From: Solirubrobacterales bacterium
Lineage (GTDB): Bacteria; Actinomycetota; Thermoleophilia; Solirubrobacterales; Solirubrobacteraceae
DNA length: 64,000 nt
Assembly (NCBI GenBank): GCA_947474595.1
Contig: CANJIV010000006.1
Location: 102,756-166,755 of the forward strand
Direction: 5' to 3'
Position 1 is the stretch's first letter. Each line of letters starts with the position of its first letter. Shown here in pieces: positions 34,582 to 43,781 of this stretch. A program made the translations under genes and the position numbers. The notes beneath the pieces are model-generated. The model saw only the letters and a program-made list of their open reading frames with translations, had not been told where the DNA came from and ran no database searches.

Positions 34582-35815
34582 CGCCGATGCCACCCCGGCA
34601 GTGTTGAGGCTTGGGCTACTTGGGCAAGGGACCGTAGGGGCAGCTTTTGAGGCCCTAGTCGCCCAACGCGCAGACAACATCCAAGCGCTGACCGGGCGGC
34701 GCCCGGTGATTACCGGCGTGCTGACGAGCCGATCGGGAGAGTTCGCCGAGATCCTTTCCTCCTGCGACGTGATCGTGGAGCTCATTGGCGGCATAGAGCC
34801 TGCCCGTACCTATGTGCTTGAAGCGCTGAAGGCTGGCCGTCACGTGGTGACCGCTAACAAGCAGCTGCTCTCTCAACATGGGGAGGAGCTATGGGAGGCC
34901 GCGCGCCAGGCCGGCGTGGCCCTTCGGTTTGAGGGATCTGTAGCCGGCGTCGTCCCGGTCGTAGGGGTACTCACAGAGTCGCTGGCAGGTAGCCATATCG
35001 AGCGCCTGCACGGGATCGTCAACGGCACCACCAACTACATCCTTAGCGAGATGGCCCGCACGGGAGCGACCTATGAGCAAGCTCTTGCTCAAGCCCAAGA
35101 ACATGGCTACGCCGAAGCTGATCCGGTTGAGGATGTCGACGGCCGCGATGCTGCAGCGAAGATGGCGATCCTCGCGCGGCTCGCTTTCTCTACCCCTGTC
35201 CACATCGATCAGGTCGCCTATGAGGGCATTGAGAAGATCACCACCGACGATCTTGAGTACGCCCGGGAGCTCGGACTAGGACTCAAGTTGTTGGGCACCG
35301 CGGAGCGCGTTGAAGGTGGAATATCGGTCCGTGTCCATCCCACCTTCCTCTACGCGGGCCATCCACTGGCAGCGATCACCGGTCCCTTCAACGCTGTGAC
35401 GATTGAGTCACCCGGGATCACCGAAATCACCTTGTCTGGCCCCGGTGCGGGAGGACCTCAGACAGCAGCCGCCGTCTTGGGCGATGTCGTTTGCCTGTTG
35501 CACGGCGCGTCATCGGTCGCTGCGCCAACCGAAGAGTTGGCTATCGTCAAAGATGTAGAATCGGCGTTCTACTTGCACCTCGAGGTCGCCGATCAGCCTG
35601 GAGTCTTGGCCCAGGTCGCCCAGCTACTTGGTCTTCAAGGCGCCTCGATTAAATCGGTCGTCCAAAAAGGGTTAGGCGACAACGCGCGACTGGTGATGGT
35701 CATCCATCCGATCCGTGAATCTCAGTTCTCTGCTGCTTGTGAGCTGATTTCGCGCTTGGATTTCTTGCGGTCGCCGCCGCGAGCAATTCGTGTGATCGAG
35801 GAGGTTTTCGGATAA
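34571..35815 (+). CDS. hom: Homoserine dehydrogenase
   Basis: 414 residues. [12 protein letters not shown] binds NAD(P), TANKQLLS and [11 protein letters not shown] are family motifs, and [14 protein letters not shown]...[19 protein letters not shown] is the catalytic signature. A C-terminal ACT domain ([23 protein letters not shown]) gives feedback control, typically by threonine. No aspartokinase is fused. Overlaps lysA by 11 nt. Confidence 0.95.
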   Translation: MSPNADATPAVLRLGLLGQGTVGAAFEALVAQRADNIQALTGRRPVITGVLTSRSGEFAEILSSCDVIVELIGGIEPARTYVLEALKAGRHVVTANKQLLSQHGEELWEAARQAGVALRFEGSVAGVVPVVGVLTESLAGSHIERLHGIVNGTTNYILSEMARTGATYEQALAQAQEHGYAEADPVEDVDGRDAAAKMAILARLAFSTPVHIDQVAYEGIEKITTDDLEYARELGLGLKLLGTAERVEGGISVRVHPTFLYAGHPLAAITGPFNAVTIESPGITEITLSGPGAGGPQTAAAVLGDVVCLLHGASSVAAPTEELAIVKDVESAFYLHLEVADQPGVLAQVAQLLGLQGASIKSVVQKGLGDNARLVMVIHPIRESQFSAACELISRLDFLRSPPRAIRVIEEVFG

Positions 35816-35817
35816 CC

Positions 35818-36855
35818 GTGTCTGGATCGGAAAATAACGGCCCTCGCGTGGGCCTGATTGAGCGCTATAGAGATCGCTTGCCGTTTGGCGTCGATGACCC
35901 CGTGGTCTCGATGGCTGAGGGCTCGACTCCGATCGTCTATGCACCGACGTTGTCCCAGCGCGTCGGCGCCGAGGTGCATCTCAAGCTAGAAGGTGCCAAT
36001 CCAACGGGATCGTTTAAGGATCGCGGGATGACCTGCGCGGTCTCTGCCGCTGTGCGTGATGGAGCCCAAGCTGTGATCTGTGCCTCGACAGGCAATACCG
36101 CCGCCAGCGCGGCGGCCTACGCTGGAAGGGCCGGACTACGGTGTGCGGTAATCGTTCCGGAGGGCAAGATCGCCACTGGCAAACTCGCCCAAGCTCTCAT
36201 GCACGGAGCGCGGGTGATCGCTCTGCGCGGCAACTTCGACGAGGCGCTGGTGCTGGTGCGCGAACTGGTCGCGCGCCATCCAATCGCGCTGGTCAACTCT
36301 GTCAACCCTTTTCGTATTGAAGGCCAGAAGACGGCCTCCTTCGAGATCGCTGAGGATCTTGGGGAGATCGATGCCCTATGCATTCCTGTCGGCAACGCCG
36401 GAAATGTGACTGCCTACTGGAAAGGTTTCACCGAGCTAGGCTTGGCGCCGCGTATGTTCGGCTTCCAGGCTGCTGGCTCTGCGCCGCTAGTTAACGGCGC
36501 CCCTGTGGCCAAACCAGAGACGATTGCCAGTGCTATTCGGATCGGTAATCCAGCACGCTGGGAAGAGGCGATGACAGCCTTTGTTGGCTCGTCCGGAATG
36601 GTTCGCGAGGTCACCGACTCAGAGATCCTCGACGCCTACCGCCACCTAGCCCGCCATGAAGGCATCTTCTGCGAGCCATCTTCTGCGGCGTCGGTGGCTG
36701 GCCTGTTGCGCTATGGGCCCGATGGTGCAGCGCGAATCGTCTGCGTTCTCACCGGGCACGGCCTCAAGGATCCCCAAACCGCCTTGGAGCAGGCAGGTTC
36801 AGTCGTGCCTTGTGAGCCCGAGATAGACGCCGTCGAGGCGGCGGTGCTCGCCTAG
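35818..36855 (+). CDS. thrC: Threonine synthase
   Basis: 345 residues, fold II PLP enzyme of the short actinobacterial type. [11 protein letters not shown] holds the PLP Lys, [17 protein letters not shown] binds the phosphate and [12 protein letters not shown] closes the site. It converts phosphohomoserine to threonine. GTG 35818 follows hom by two bases. Its TAG stop overlaps the thrB GTG by one base. Confidence 0.95.
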   Translation: MSGSENNGPRVGLIERYRDRLPFGVDDPVVSMAEGSTPIVYAPTLSQRVGAEVHLKLEGANPTGSFKDRGMTCAVSAAVRDGAQAVICASTGNTAASAAAYAGRAGLRCAVIVPEGKIATGKLAQALMHGARVIALRGNFDEALVLVRELVARHPIALVNSVNPFRIEGQKTASFEIAEDLGEIDALCIPVGNAGNVTAYWKGFTELGLAPRMFGFQAAGSAPLVNGAPVAKPETIASAIRIGNPARWEEAMTAFVGSSGMVREVTDSEILDAYRHLARHEGIFCEPSSAASVAGLLRYGPDGAARIVCVLTGHGLKDPQTALEQAGSVVPCEPEIDAVEAAVLA

Positions 36856-37712
36856 TGAACCGCCGTCGTCTAGTCCGCGTGCCAGCCTCCTCCGCAAACC
36901 TAGGAGCAGGGTTTGATGTGCTGGCTGCGGCACTGTCGGTCCATATGGAGCTAGAGGTTGCCGAAACTGGCAGCTTCGCTGTAGTAACCGATCTACAGAT
37001 CGCAGACGATCGCCGCAACCTCTGCGTGCGCGCATTCGAGCGGCTGCATCCGGCCGATAACTTCACCTTCACGATCAGGTCAGATATTCCACTTCAAGGA
37101 GGCTTGGGGACAAGCGCCGCGGCGATCGTCGCTGGTCTGGTGGCCGCAGACCACCTTTTCGAACTCGACGCGGATCTGTTGGGATTAGCGACCGAGCTGG
37201 AGGGCCACCCTGACAACGTCGCGGCTGCGCTACTTGGCGGACTAGTCGTCTGCGCCGACGGCCAGGCGACGCGCTTTGATGCGCCCGTAGGTCTCGAAGC
37301 GATCGTCGTCGTGCCCGATCGTGCGGTCCGCACGCGACAGGCGCGGGCTGCCCTTCCGACTAAGGTCCCGATGGCCGACGCAGTCTTTAACGTCGCTCAC
37401 GCGTCGTTGCTCGTGCTGGGCTTAGTTCAAGGGGATTGGGATCTCGTTGCACGTGGCTTAGACGACCGGCTCCATCAGCCCCACCGTGCCCATCTCTACC
37501 CTGAGTCTTGGGAGTTGGTGCGCAACGCACGTGAGTTCGGTGCCCTTGGGGCGACGATCTCTGGTGCTGGTCCGACCGTGCTCGTGTGGACCAATTACGA
37601 CCAGACCGGAAAGGTCATGGCGGCGCTTCGAACCAAATACGGCGACGACGTGACGATCACCCGCGCTCCATTTGAGGCGATCGGAGCCGACGTACGGTCG
37701 CTGGATCCGTGA
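36855..37712 (+). CDS. thrB: Homoserine kinase
   Basis: 285 residues of the GHMP kinase family. RVPASSANLGAGFD opens the fold, PLQGGLGTSAAAIVAG is the ATP loop, and GATISGAGPTVLVW is the C-terminal motif. Supplies phosphohomoserine to ThrC. The stop TGA overlaps the GTG of the following lipoprotein gene by four bases, so that gene is translationally coupled to threonine synthesis genes. Confidence 0.95.
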   Translation: MNRRRLVRVPASSANLGAGFDVLAAALSVHMELEVAETGSFAVVTDLQIADDRRNLCVRAFERLHPADNFTFTIRSDIPLQGGLGTSAAAIVAGLVAADHLFELDADLLGLATELEGHPDNVAAALLGGLVVCADGQATRFDAPVGLEAIVVVPDRAVRTRQARAALPTKVPMADAVFNVAHASLLVLGLVQGDWDLVARGLDDRLHQPHRAHLYPESWELVRNAREFGALGATISGAGPTVLVWTNYDQTGKVMAALRTKYGDDVTITRAPFEAIGADVRSLDP

Positions 37713-38062
37713 GGCCTAAGCCAAGAAGCTTCAGTGCCGCTGTCGGAGGGGTGATCGCGGTGGTGCTTGCTACAACGGCCGGCTGTGGCCAACCCGTATC
37801 ACGCGCACCTGATCCTGCCGGAGGGACGACCGGTGCTACGGCCGAGCAGCTTGAGCGGTCTGTGCGCGCTGCGCTGGGAGGAGCTTCAGGGCTGGTTGTA
37901 TGCGCCGACCCCGCGACAGCTGGCAGCGCCTTGTGGGAGTGTCGGGTAGCTGACGGTGCGCGGACCGATGGCCAGACCAGCGCCTATCGGATCCGCTTCA
38001 ACAGTGAGCAGTGCTGGCATAGCGTTGGTGGGCCAGCCGTCAAAGGGTGCATTAAGAAGTAG
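37709..38062 (+). CDS. Small lipoprotein
   Basis: 117 residues. A basic start, a hydrophobic core and the lipobox TTAGC predict a lipid-anchored surface protein of about 90 mature residues. Three other Cys (VVCADP, WECRV, EQCW) and a final GCIKK suggest disulfides. The mature part resembles small DUF4333-type lipoproteins only loosely; I do not assign a function. GTG 37709 overlaps the thrB stop. Confidence 0.75.
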   Translation: MRPKPRSFSAAVGGVIAVVLATTAGCGQPVSRAPDPAGGTTGATAEQLERSVRAALGGASGLVVCADPATAGSALWECRVADGARTDGQTSAYRIRFNSEQCWHSVGGPAVKGCIKK

Positions 38063-38121
38063 TCGCTCGCACGCCGTGGGCCTCCAGAAGCACGCCAGGG
38101 GCGGCAGGAACGAGTGGGGCT

Positions 38122-38403
38122 GTGGCGAAAACAGGACCTATGACTGATGAGCCAACATTTCCGGAGTTCGAACGCGAACTGCTGCGCAAAGGGATTACGG
38201 CGCGGGCATTGGCAGACCCTCACTGCGATGACTGCCATCGCTCCCCTTTGATCGGTGAGCGGATCTATCGCTATGAAGGCGGGCGGGTCGTATGTGAGCT
38301 GTGCCGTGACCGCCGCCGTGAGCGGCCAATCGAGGCCAAGTTGGTCTACGGCAGCGAGCACGGCCACGCCGTGCGCATCTTTGATCGCCGCTTAGCCGCT
38401 TAG
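38122..38403 (+). CDS. Small zinc-binding (double CxxC) protein
   Basis: 93 residues. CDDC and CELC, about 24 residues apart, form a treble-clef or zinc-ribbon site, flanked by an N-terminal helix and an Arg-rich C-terminal half (RDRRRERP). Not recognised; conserved small zinc proteins of this kind often bind nucleic acids or act as adaptors. The start is GTG 38122; ATG 38140 is an equal choice. It lies between the threonine genes and an SRPBCC gene, all in the same direction. Confidence 0.65.
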   Translation: MAKTGPMTDEPTFPEFERELLRKGITARALADPHCDDCHRSPLIGERIYRYEGGRVVCELCRDRRRERPIEAKLVYGSEHGHAVRIFDRRLAA

Positions 38404-38493
38404 CCGCCTAAGTCGACGCTGTGAGATCGATAGATCCCCGGCCCCACCGATAGGACCTCACAAGACGACCAGCCAGAGTGCTCGCCGTCCTAC

Positions 38494-38499
38494 TAGACT
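38494..38499 (+). promoter_or_regulatory. -10 box of a leaderless start
   Basis: TAGACT ends 8 nt before GTG 38508. Confidence 0.5.
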
Positions 38500-38507
38500 C
38501 TGCCAGC

Positions 38508-38996
38508 GTGGATCCCGTAACTACGACTGTCCTGATCGGCCGTGCGCGCAGCGAGGTGTTCGACTACCTCGCCGACATTGCCAACCACCCAGAGTTTACC
38601 GACCACTACATGGTCGATTGGCGCCTGACCCGCATCGATAGCGTTGGATCTGGCGCTGGGGGACGGTTTCGGATTACAGCACCAGGCAGGTTTAACTGGG
38701 CCGATCTCACGCTGGTCGAAGTTGACTCGCCCCACCTGATAGTGGCTGCCGGCCGAGGCGGCAAGTACAACCGTACGAGGCTGCTGATCAGCTTTACCTT
38801 GACCGAGCAGTCGTCGTCGATGACTAAGGTCGAGATGGTCACCGAGGTTGAGAGCGCGATGCCTAGCGACAGAATCGCTAGGTCTTTAGGTGGTCACGGC
38901 TGGCATAAGCGCAAAGGCGCAAAGGCGATGCGTAGGCTGCGTTCGATACTCGAAGAGGGCGAGGCGCGCGGTGAGCGCGCGACGGTCTCAGCATGA
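38508..38996 (+). CDS. SRPBCC (START/Bet v1-like) family protein
   Basis: 162 residues. A helix-grip fold is suggested by the opening VFDYLADIANHPEFTDHYM, a strand-rich middle and a long C-terminal helix. Such proteins bind lipids or polyketides, or act as aromatase/cyclase-like proteins; here no partner gene points to one. GTG 38508 is chosen because TAGACT lies exactly 8 nt upstream. An upstream GTG (38478) in frame is possible. Confidence 0.75.
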   Translation: MDPVTTTVLIGRARSEVFDYLADIANHPEFTDHYMVDWRLTRIDSVGSGAGGRFRITAPGRFNWADLTLVEVDSPHLIVAAGRGGKYNRTRLLISFTLTEQSSSMTKVEMVTEVESAMPSDRIARSLGGHGWHKRKGAKAMRRLRSILEEGEARGERATVSA

Positions 38997-39033
38997 CGCC
39001 TTGGCGCCATGCTTCATTTACGGCCAGCCTCGA

Positions 39034-39039
39034 TAGACT
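39034..39039 (+). promoter_or_regulatory. -10 box of a leaderless start
   Basis: The same TAGACT hexamer, ending 9 nt before GTG 39049. Confidence 0.5.
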
Positions 39040-39048
39040 TCTCTAGCT

Positions 39049-39618
39049 GTGAAGGCTTTACGTGTACCTGTCTTGGCGTTGGCGCTCCTGCTCGTCCTGA
39101 GCACGGGCCTAACTGCGTGCGGGAATAAGACCGAGATTGTCACGCAGGGCGAGACCGAGGGCGCCTATATCGACGTTGGGCCACTCGTCTACCAAGTCCA
39201 GATTTCGCGCCAGCTAAACCCCTTGGATGTCGAGGACCACGCCTACCTTGAGGGCGTGCCTCTGGCCGAGCGTAGGCTCAAGGCCAATGAGATCTGGTTC
39301 GCAGTCTTCGTGCGCGTCCAAAACGACACCGACCAGCCACAGGCAGCTTCGGATGACTTTGAGATCGTCGACACTCAGGAGGAGAAGTTCACACCGATCG
39401 AGCTCGACCCGACTAACGAGTGGGCCTACCGTGGTGGCCTTGTGCCGGCCAATGGCGGGCTTATCCCGGTCGCTGACTCACCCTCTGCCGATGGCGTAAT
39501 CGGCGGATCGCTGTTGCTCTTTAAGCTCACCCTCAGCTCGCTCTCCGATCGCCCGCTCGAGCTTAATATCACCAGTGCATCGCTTGACGCAACGGGCAGA
39601 GTCAGCCTCGACGTCTAG
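39049..39618 (+). CDS. DUF4352-like lipoprotein
   Basis: 189 residues with lipobox LTAC (mature Cys about residue 24). The domain has an FVRVQNDTDQP strand and a DFEIVDTQEEKFTP segment typical of the immunoglobulin-like DUF4352/telomeric-repeat-binding-like extracellular proteins. Function unknown. It converges with the penicillin-binding protein gene (21-nt gap). Confidence 0.75.
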   Translation: MKALRVPVLALALLLVLSTGLTACGNKTEIVTQGETEGAYIDVGPLVYQVQISRQLNPLDVEDHAYLEGVPLAERRLKANEIWFAVFVRVQNDTDQPQAASDDFEIVDTQEEKFTPIELDPTNEWAYRGGLVPANGGLIPVADSPSADGVIGGSLLLFKLTLSSLSDRPLELNITSASLDATGRVSLDV

Positions 39619-39638
39619 CCGCCACAGCAGCTAGTGCC

Positions 39639-41381
39639 CTACTTTCCGATTCCCGTAGCCAAGACCTCACGCGCAGTTGGCGCGGCGTAGTCGGCCCCTG
39701 CGCCGGCCTGGACGAGCAGTACGCCGACGACAATCTTGGCTCCTAGCGCAGGAGCGAAGGAGACAAACCAAGCGTCTTCGGTGATGTTCTTGTCGGTGGT
39801 TGGATCCTTGCCGAGCTCGGCGGTGCCGGTCTTGCCGGCGACCTTGACGCCGTCGATCTGCGCCGCTGCGCCAGTCCCATACTTGACGGCCCCGACCATC
39901 ATCGATCGGATGGTGGCTGCCGTTGAGGCTTTTATTGCTCGCGTCGGCTTTGGCTGGACAGTGGCATCTAGGGTAGGCGGATAACGCAATCCGCCGGTGG
40001 CAATCGTGGCCGCGACACTGGTCATTGTCAAGGTGGTTGCCTGCACTCGCCCCTGTCCGATTGACGAGGCGCCGAGGTCGGTTTCGCTGCCGATCGTCTG
40101 GGCAGAAGGAATTTCACTGTACTTGGCCCCGGCCACACTCGGTGTCGTGTTGAAGCCGAACCGCTCAGCCATCGCCACTAGGGCCTTGGCGCCGACCTTG
40201 ACTCCCAGCGGGGCGAAGACCGAGTTACACGACTCCGCGAAGGACTGCTCAAATGTTCCACCGCAGAGTTCGCCGTCGGCGTTAGCGAGAATGAAGCCGC
40301 CGACATTGGCTTCAGTCTCATAAGGGAACTCGGTGCTCAGCTTAACGATGCCTGCCTCCAGCGCCGCAGCCGAGGTGATGATCTTGAAGGTCGACCCTGG
40401 CGGTTGCAGGATCGAGAAGGCTTGGCCAGCGAGCGCTTGGATCTGTCCGGTCGGCTTCATCGCCACGATCGCGCCCGGACGTCCACCCAGAGCCGCGATC
40501 GCTGCCTCCTCTAGCTTGACCACGATCGTCGTGCGTACCGGGCTGCCTTGGCGCTTGGTGGCGCTGGCCAAGACGCGGTTGCCCGCCAGCAGCTGCCCGC
40601 CAGGCTTGCCCGCGAGCTGCCTCTGGAAGACCTTCTCAAGCCCTGAGATACCAACGCTTGCTCCGTCGGGTATGCCTTGACCGCGTAGCTCTCCAACCTC
40701 GCCAGGCGGCGCCGGTCCGAGCTCTCCCACGATTTCGTTAGCGACTTCGGGGATCGGCGAGCTGCGGTCGGGGCCTTGGGCCAAGACTTGGCCATCAACT
40801 GCCAGCAGCGAAGCCCGCGGGGCTAATTGGGTGCGACGGCTTAGGAGTTCGCCCTTTTGTAGCCCTGGGAAGGTCAGATCCGCAGACCAGTCAACCCTGG
40901 CTTCGCTACCTTGCCCGTCGAATCTCAGGCCAACGCTCCCCTTGACTAACCCAAACAACGCGGTGCGCACTTTGACGGGGAACCTGACGACACCGTTATC
41001 GGGTTCGCTGGCCTTGCCAACGGTGAGTGCAGATTGGGTTGCGGTCTCCTGGGCAAGACGGTAAGCCGCGACGAAGGCTGGCGCCGATATACGGTCTTGA
41101 CTCTGGGCAGAGGTCAGCGCTCGCATCTGCTTAAAATCACCGCTCTGCCAGGCTTTTGCGAACTTATCGGCGAGCTTTTGCTCGTCGGGGACGTGGCCGC
41201 AGCCGATCACTAGGCCGATCAAGAAAGCTATCGCCCCAAGCACTGCAAGCGGGATCGTGCGGCGCTTTACACGTTGGCGTCTGGCGCGGTCCTCGGCGAG
41301 CGGTTGACGCTGTCGAGATGGGGTCGTTCGGCTGCCCTGATCTGTCACGTAACTAGTCAATCTAAAGCAAGCATCGGCCAT
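39639..41381 (-). CDS. Lipoprotein-like penicillin-binding protein (transpeptidase with NTF2-like domain)
   Basis: About 580 residues. A basic segment and one membrane helix end in VIGC (Cys61), a possible lipobox. An NTF2/MecA_N-like domain follows (residues ~64-175), then a dimerisation-type region, then the transpeptidase with Ser330-x-x-Lys333 (STFK), Ser384-Cys-Asn386 and Lys517-Thr-Gly519. All three catalytic motifs are intact. The layout matches the low-affinity class B PBP/PBP2a and mycobacterial PBPA-lipo type. The start is uncertain: ATG 41381 or GTG 41348; the latter has TAGATT 10 nt upstream. Divergent from topB. Acts on peptidoglycan outside the membrane. Confidence 0.88.
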   Translation of the reverse strand: MADACFRLTSYVTDQGSRTTPSRQRQPLAEDRARRQRVKRRTIPLAVLGAIAFLIGLVIGCGHVPDEQKLADKFAKAWQSGDFKQMRALTSAQSQDRISAPAFVAAYRLAQETATQSALTVGKASEPDNGVVRFPVKVRTALFGLVKGSVGLRFDGQGSEARVDWSADLTFPGLQKGELLSRRTQLAPRASLLAVDGQVLAQGPDRSSPIPEVANEIVGELGPAPPGEVGELRGQGIPDGASVGISGLEKVFQRQLAGKPGGQLLAGNRVLASATKRQGSPVRTTIVVKLEEAAIAALGGRPGAIVAMKPTGQIQALAGQAFSILQPPGSTFKIITSAAALEAGIVKLSTEFPYETEANVGGFILANADGELCGGTFEQSFAESCNSVFAPLGVKVGAKALVAMAERFGFNTTPSVAGAKYSEIPSAQTIGSETDLGASSIGQGRVQATTLTMTSVAATIATGGLRYPPTLDATVQPKPTRAIKASTAATIRSMMVGAVKYGTGAAAQIDGVKVAGKTGTAELGKDPTTDKNITEDAWFVSFAPALGAKIVVGVLLVQAGAGADYAAPTAREVLATGIGK

Positions 41382-41409
41382 CGCGGACCGCTATCGGCCG
41401 CCAGACCGG

Positions 41410-41415
41410 TACCCT
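41410..41415 (+). promoter_or_regulatory. -10 box of a leaderless start
   Basis: TACCCT ends 8 nt before ATG 41424 (topB). Confidence 0.5.
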
Positions 41416-41423
41416 CCGCGGCC

Positions 41424-43718
41424 ATGCCTAAGACACCCGCCACCGAGCAACCAGCCGTACACAAGACCCTTGTCATCGCCGAGAAGCCCTCTGTCGGCCG
41501 TGACCTTGCTCGGATTCTGCCCGGACCGTTCGCCAAAGAAGAGGGCCTACTCGAAGGCCCTGAGCACGTGATCACCTGGGCCGTAGGCCATCTCGTCCAG
41601 CTCGCCGAGCCGGACGAATACGACCCGAAGTTCAAGCGCTGGCGCATGGCAGACCTACCGATCGTGCCGGCCAAGTTCAAGTTGATCGTCCGCGACGAGC
41701 GCTCTAAGAAGCAGATGGCGGTCGTCACGCGGATGCTCAAGCGCGACGATGTCGACGAGGTCATCAACGCCTGCGACGCCGGCCGCGAGGGTGAGTTGAT
41801 CTTCGCCTACCTCTTTGAGAAGGCCAAGGCCAAGAAGCCCGTCAGGCGGCTATGGCTGCAGTCGATGACTAAGGGTGCGATCGAAGAGGCTTTCAAACAC
41901 CTTCGTCCAAGCTCGGACTACGCGCTACTCGAAGCCGCGGCACGGTCGCGCAGCGAGGCCGACTGGATTGTCGGCATGAACGCAACTCGCGCCGCAACGA
42001 TCCGCCTGCGCTCTTCTTTTGACGGTGCTGTGTCGCTGGGTCGGGTTCAGACCCCGACGCTGGCGATCCTCGCTAGGAGAGAGGAGGAGATCCGCGCGTT
42101 TGTGCCAGAGCCCTACTGGCTCGTTGACGCGACCTTCAGCGCAGAGCCCTCCGAGCAAGTCAAGGGAGAGAGGATCTTTGAGGGCCGCTACCACGCCGGC
42201 ACCAAGCCAAGGATCGACACCGCCGAGGAGGCTGAGGCGATCGTCGCGGCCTGCCGTGGCGTGCAAGGCCAGATCACTAAGCTCGAAAAGCGTAAGCGCA
42301 GCGAAAAGGTGCCGCTGCTTTATGACTTGACGACTCTCCAGCGTGAGGCCAACTCACGCTATGGCTACTCCGCTAAGCGCACGTTGGGCGCTGCACAGAA
42401 GCTCTACGAGGAGCACAAGGCGTTGACCTATCCGCGCACGAACTCCCGCTTCATCACGACCGACATGATCCCCGAGATCAAGCCTACGGCCGAGTTGATC
42501 GGCAAGCGGCCGGAGTACCGCGAGGCAGCCGCATATGTGACCGCACTTGATCAGCTGCCGCTAGAGAGAGTTGTCAATGACGCCAAGGTAACTGACCACC
42601 ACGCGATCATCCCGACTCAAGCCGAGCATGATCCATCGAAGTGGAGCGAAGACGAGAAGCGCGTCTACGACATGGTCGCGCGGCGCTTCTTGGCCGTCTT
42701 CTTTCCAGAGGCCGTCTTTGAGCAGACCAGTATCGAGACGACCGTAATCTCTGCCCAAGACGCAACCGAACACGTCTTTCGCACCCGCGGCAAGGTCTTG
42801 GTTGTTCCAGGCTGGCGCACGGCCTATGGCGAAGAGGCTGACACCGGCGACGCTGAGGCCGCTGAGGATGACGACGACGGCGGCGGCGATCAGCGTCTGC
42901 CGAAGTTGGAGAAGGGGGAGATGGCAGCGACGAAGAAGATTGATGCGCTGGCCAAGGAGACCAAGCCACCCCGGCGCTACAGCGACGCCTCCCTTTTGGG
43001 AGCCATGGAGACCGCAGGCAAGCTCGTCGACGATGACGAACTGCGTGAGGCCATGAAGGACTCCGGCATCGGTACGCCGGCGACGCGAGCGGCGATCATC
43101 GAACGGCTGATCTCGGTTGGCTACATCGAACGCGACGGGCGCGCCCACGTCTGCACTGAGAAGGGGATCAACGTGATCCGCCTGCTCGGCGATCACCCCC
43201 TCACATCACCCAGCCTGACCGGCTCTTGGGAGGCTCGACTGACGAGGATCGAGGAGGGCAAAGAGAAGCGCAGTGTCTTCATGAATGAGATCGCTGACTT
43301 TGCCAAGTCGACGGTGGAGGAGCTAGACGCCAAGCTCAAGGACGTCAAGATTGAGCGCGCCAAGCTCGGTCCTTGTTTTGTCTGTGGCAATGAGATCGTC
43401 GAAAACCGCAAGGGGTACTCGTGTTGGTCTCCCAAAGATCCAGGCTGTGGCTTTGTGATCTGGAAGTCAAAGGCTGGCAAGACGCTGCCGGTCTCGGTTG
43501 CGCGCGAGCTAATCGAGACACGTAAAACCGAGAAGCAGATCACCGGCTTTAAGGGCCGCAGCGGCCGTTCGTTTAGGGCCAAGCTTTCGCTTGAGCAAAA
43601 CGAGGAGGGTCGTTGGCGTGTGGAGTTTGATGAGCCGTGGGCCAAGGAGGGCGCAAAGCCGCCTGACGCCGACGCGGCCGCGGCTGTCTTAGAAGAGCAG
43701 GCCAAGGCGGCTGGCTAA
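41424..43718 (+). CDS. topB: DNA topoisomerase III (type IA)
   Basis: 764 residues. The Toprim domain starts VIAEKPSVGRDLARIL with the acidic DAGREGE loop. The catalytic Tyr336 lies in TYPRTNSRF. TopB-type rather than TopA: the early IAEKPS and the AVGHLV segments fit topoisomerase III. A C-terminal module has CFVC...CWSPKDPGC, a four-Cys zinc site, and then a TopA-repeat-like end. An acidic low-complexity stretch (EADTGDAEAAEDDDDGGG) is inserted near residue 475. Relaxes and decatenates single-strand-containing DNA. It is divergent from the PBP and followed by the addB-addA genes. Confidence 0.92.
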   Translation: MPKTPATEQPAVHKTLVIAEKPSVGRDLARILPGPFAKEEGLLEGPEHVITWAVGHLVQLAEPDEYDPKFKRWRMADLPIVPAKFKLIVRDERSKKQMAVVTRMLKRDDVDEVINACDAGREGELIFAYLFEKAKAKKPVRRLWLQSMTKGAIEEAFKHLRPSSDYALLEAAARSRSEADWIVGMNATRAATIRLRSSFDGAVSLGRVQTPTLAILARREEEIRAFVPEPYWLVDATFSAEPSEQVKGERIFEGRYHAGTKPRIDTAEEAEAIVAACRGVQGQITKLEKRKRSEKVPLLYDLTTLQREANSRYGYSAKRTLGAAQKLYEEHKALTYPRTNSRFITTDMIPEIKPTAELIGKRPEYREAAAYVTALDQLPLERVVNDAKVTDHHAIIPTQAEHDPSKWSEDEKRVYDMVARRFLAVFFPEAVFEQTSIETTVISAQDATEHVFRTRGKVLVVPGWRTAYGEEADTGDAEAAEDDDDGGGDQRLPKLEKGEMAATKKIDALAKETKPPRRYSDASLLGAMETAGKLVDDDELREAMKDSGIGTPATRAAIIERLISVGYIERDGRAHVCTEKGINVIRLLGDHPLTSPSLTGSWEARLTRIEEGKEKRSVFMNEIADFAKSTVEELDAKLKDVKIERAKLGPCFVCGNEIVENRKGYSCWSPKDPGCGFVIWKSKAGKTLPVSVARELIETRKTEKQITGFKGRSGRSFRAKLSLEQNEEGRWRVEFDEPWAKEGAKPPDADAAAAVLEEQAKAAG

Positions 43719-43781
43719 AAAGCTAGCGGCCTCTGACGTCGCCCGTGTGGTCGTCGCCCCTCTGCGCGACGATGGGTACAG

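Noticed and set aside
41424..43718. Topoisomerase I (topA)
   Set aside because: The early IAEKPSVGRDLA segment and general layout fit topoisomerase III better, despite the zinc-ribbon C-terminus.
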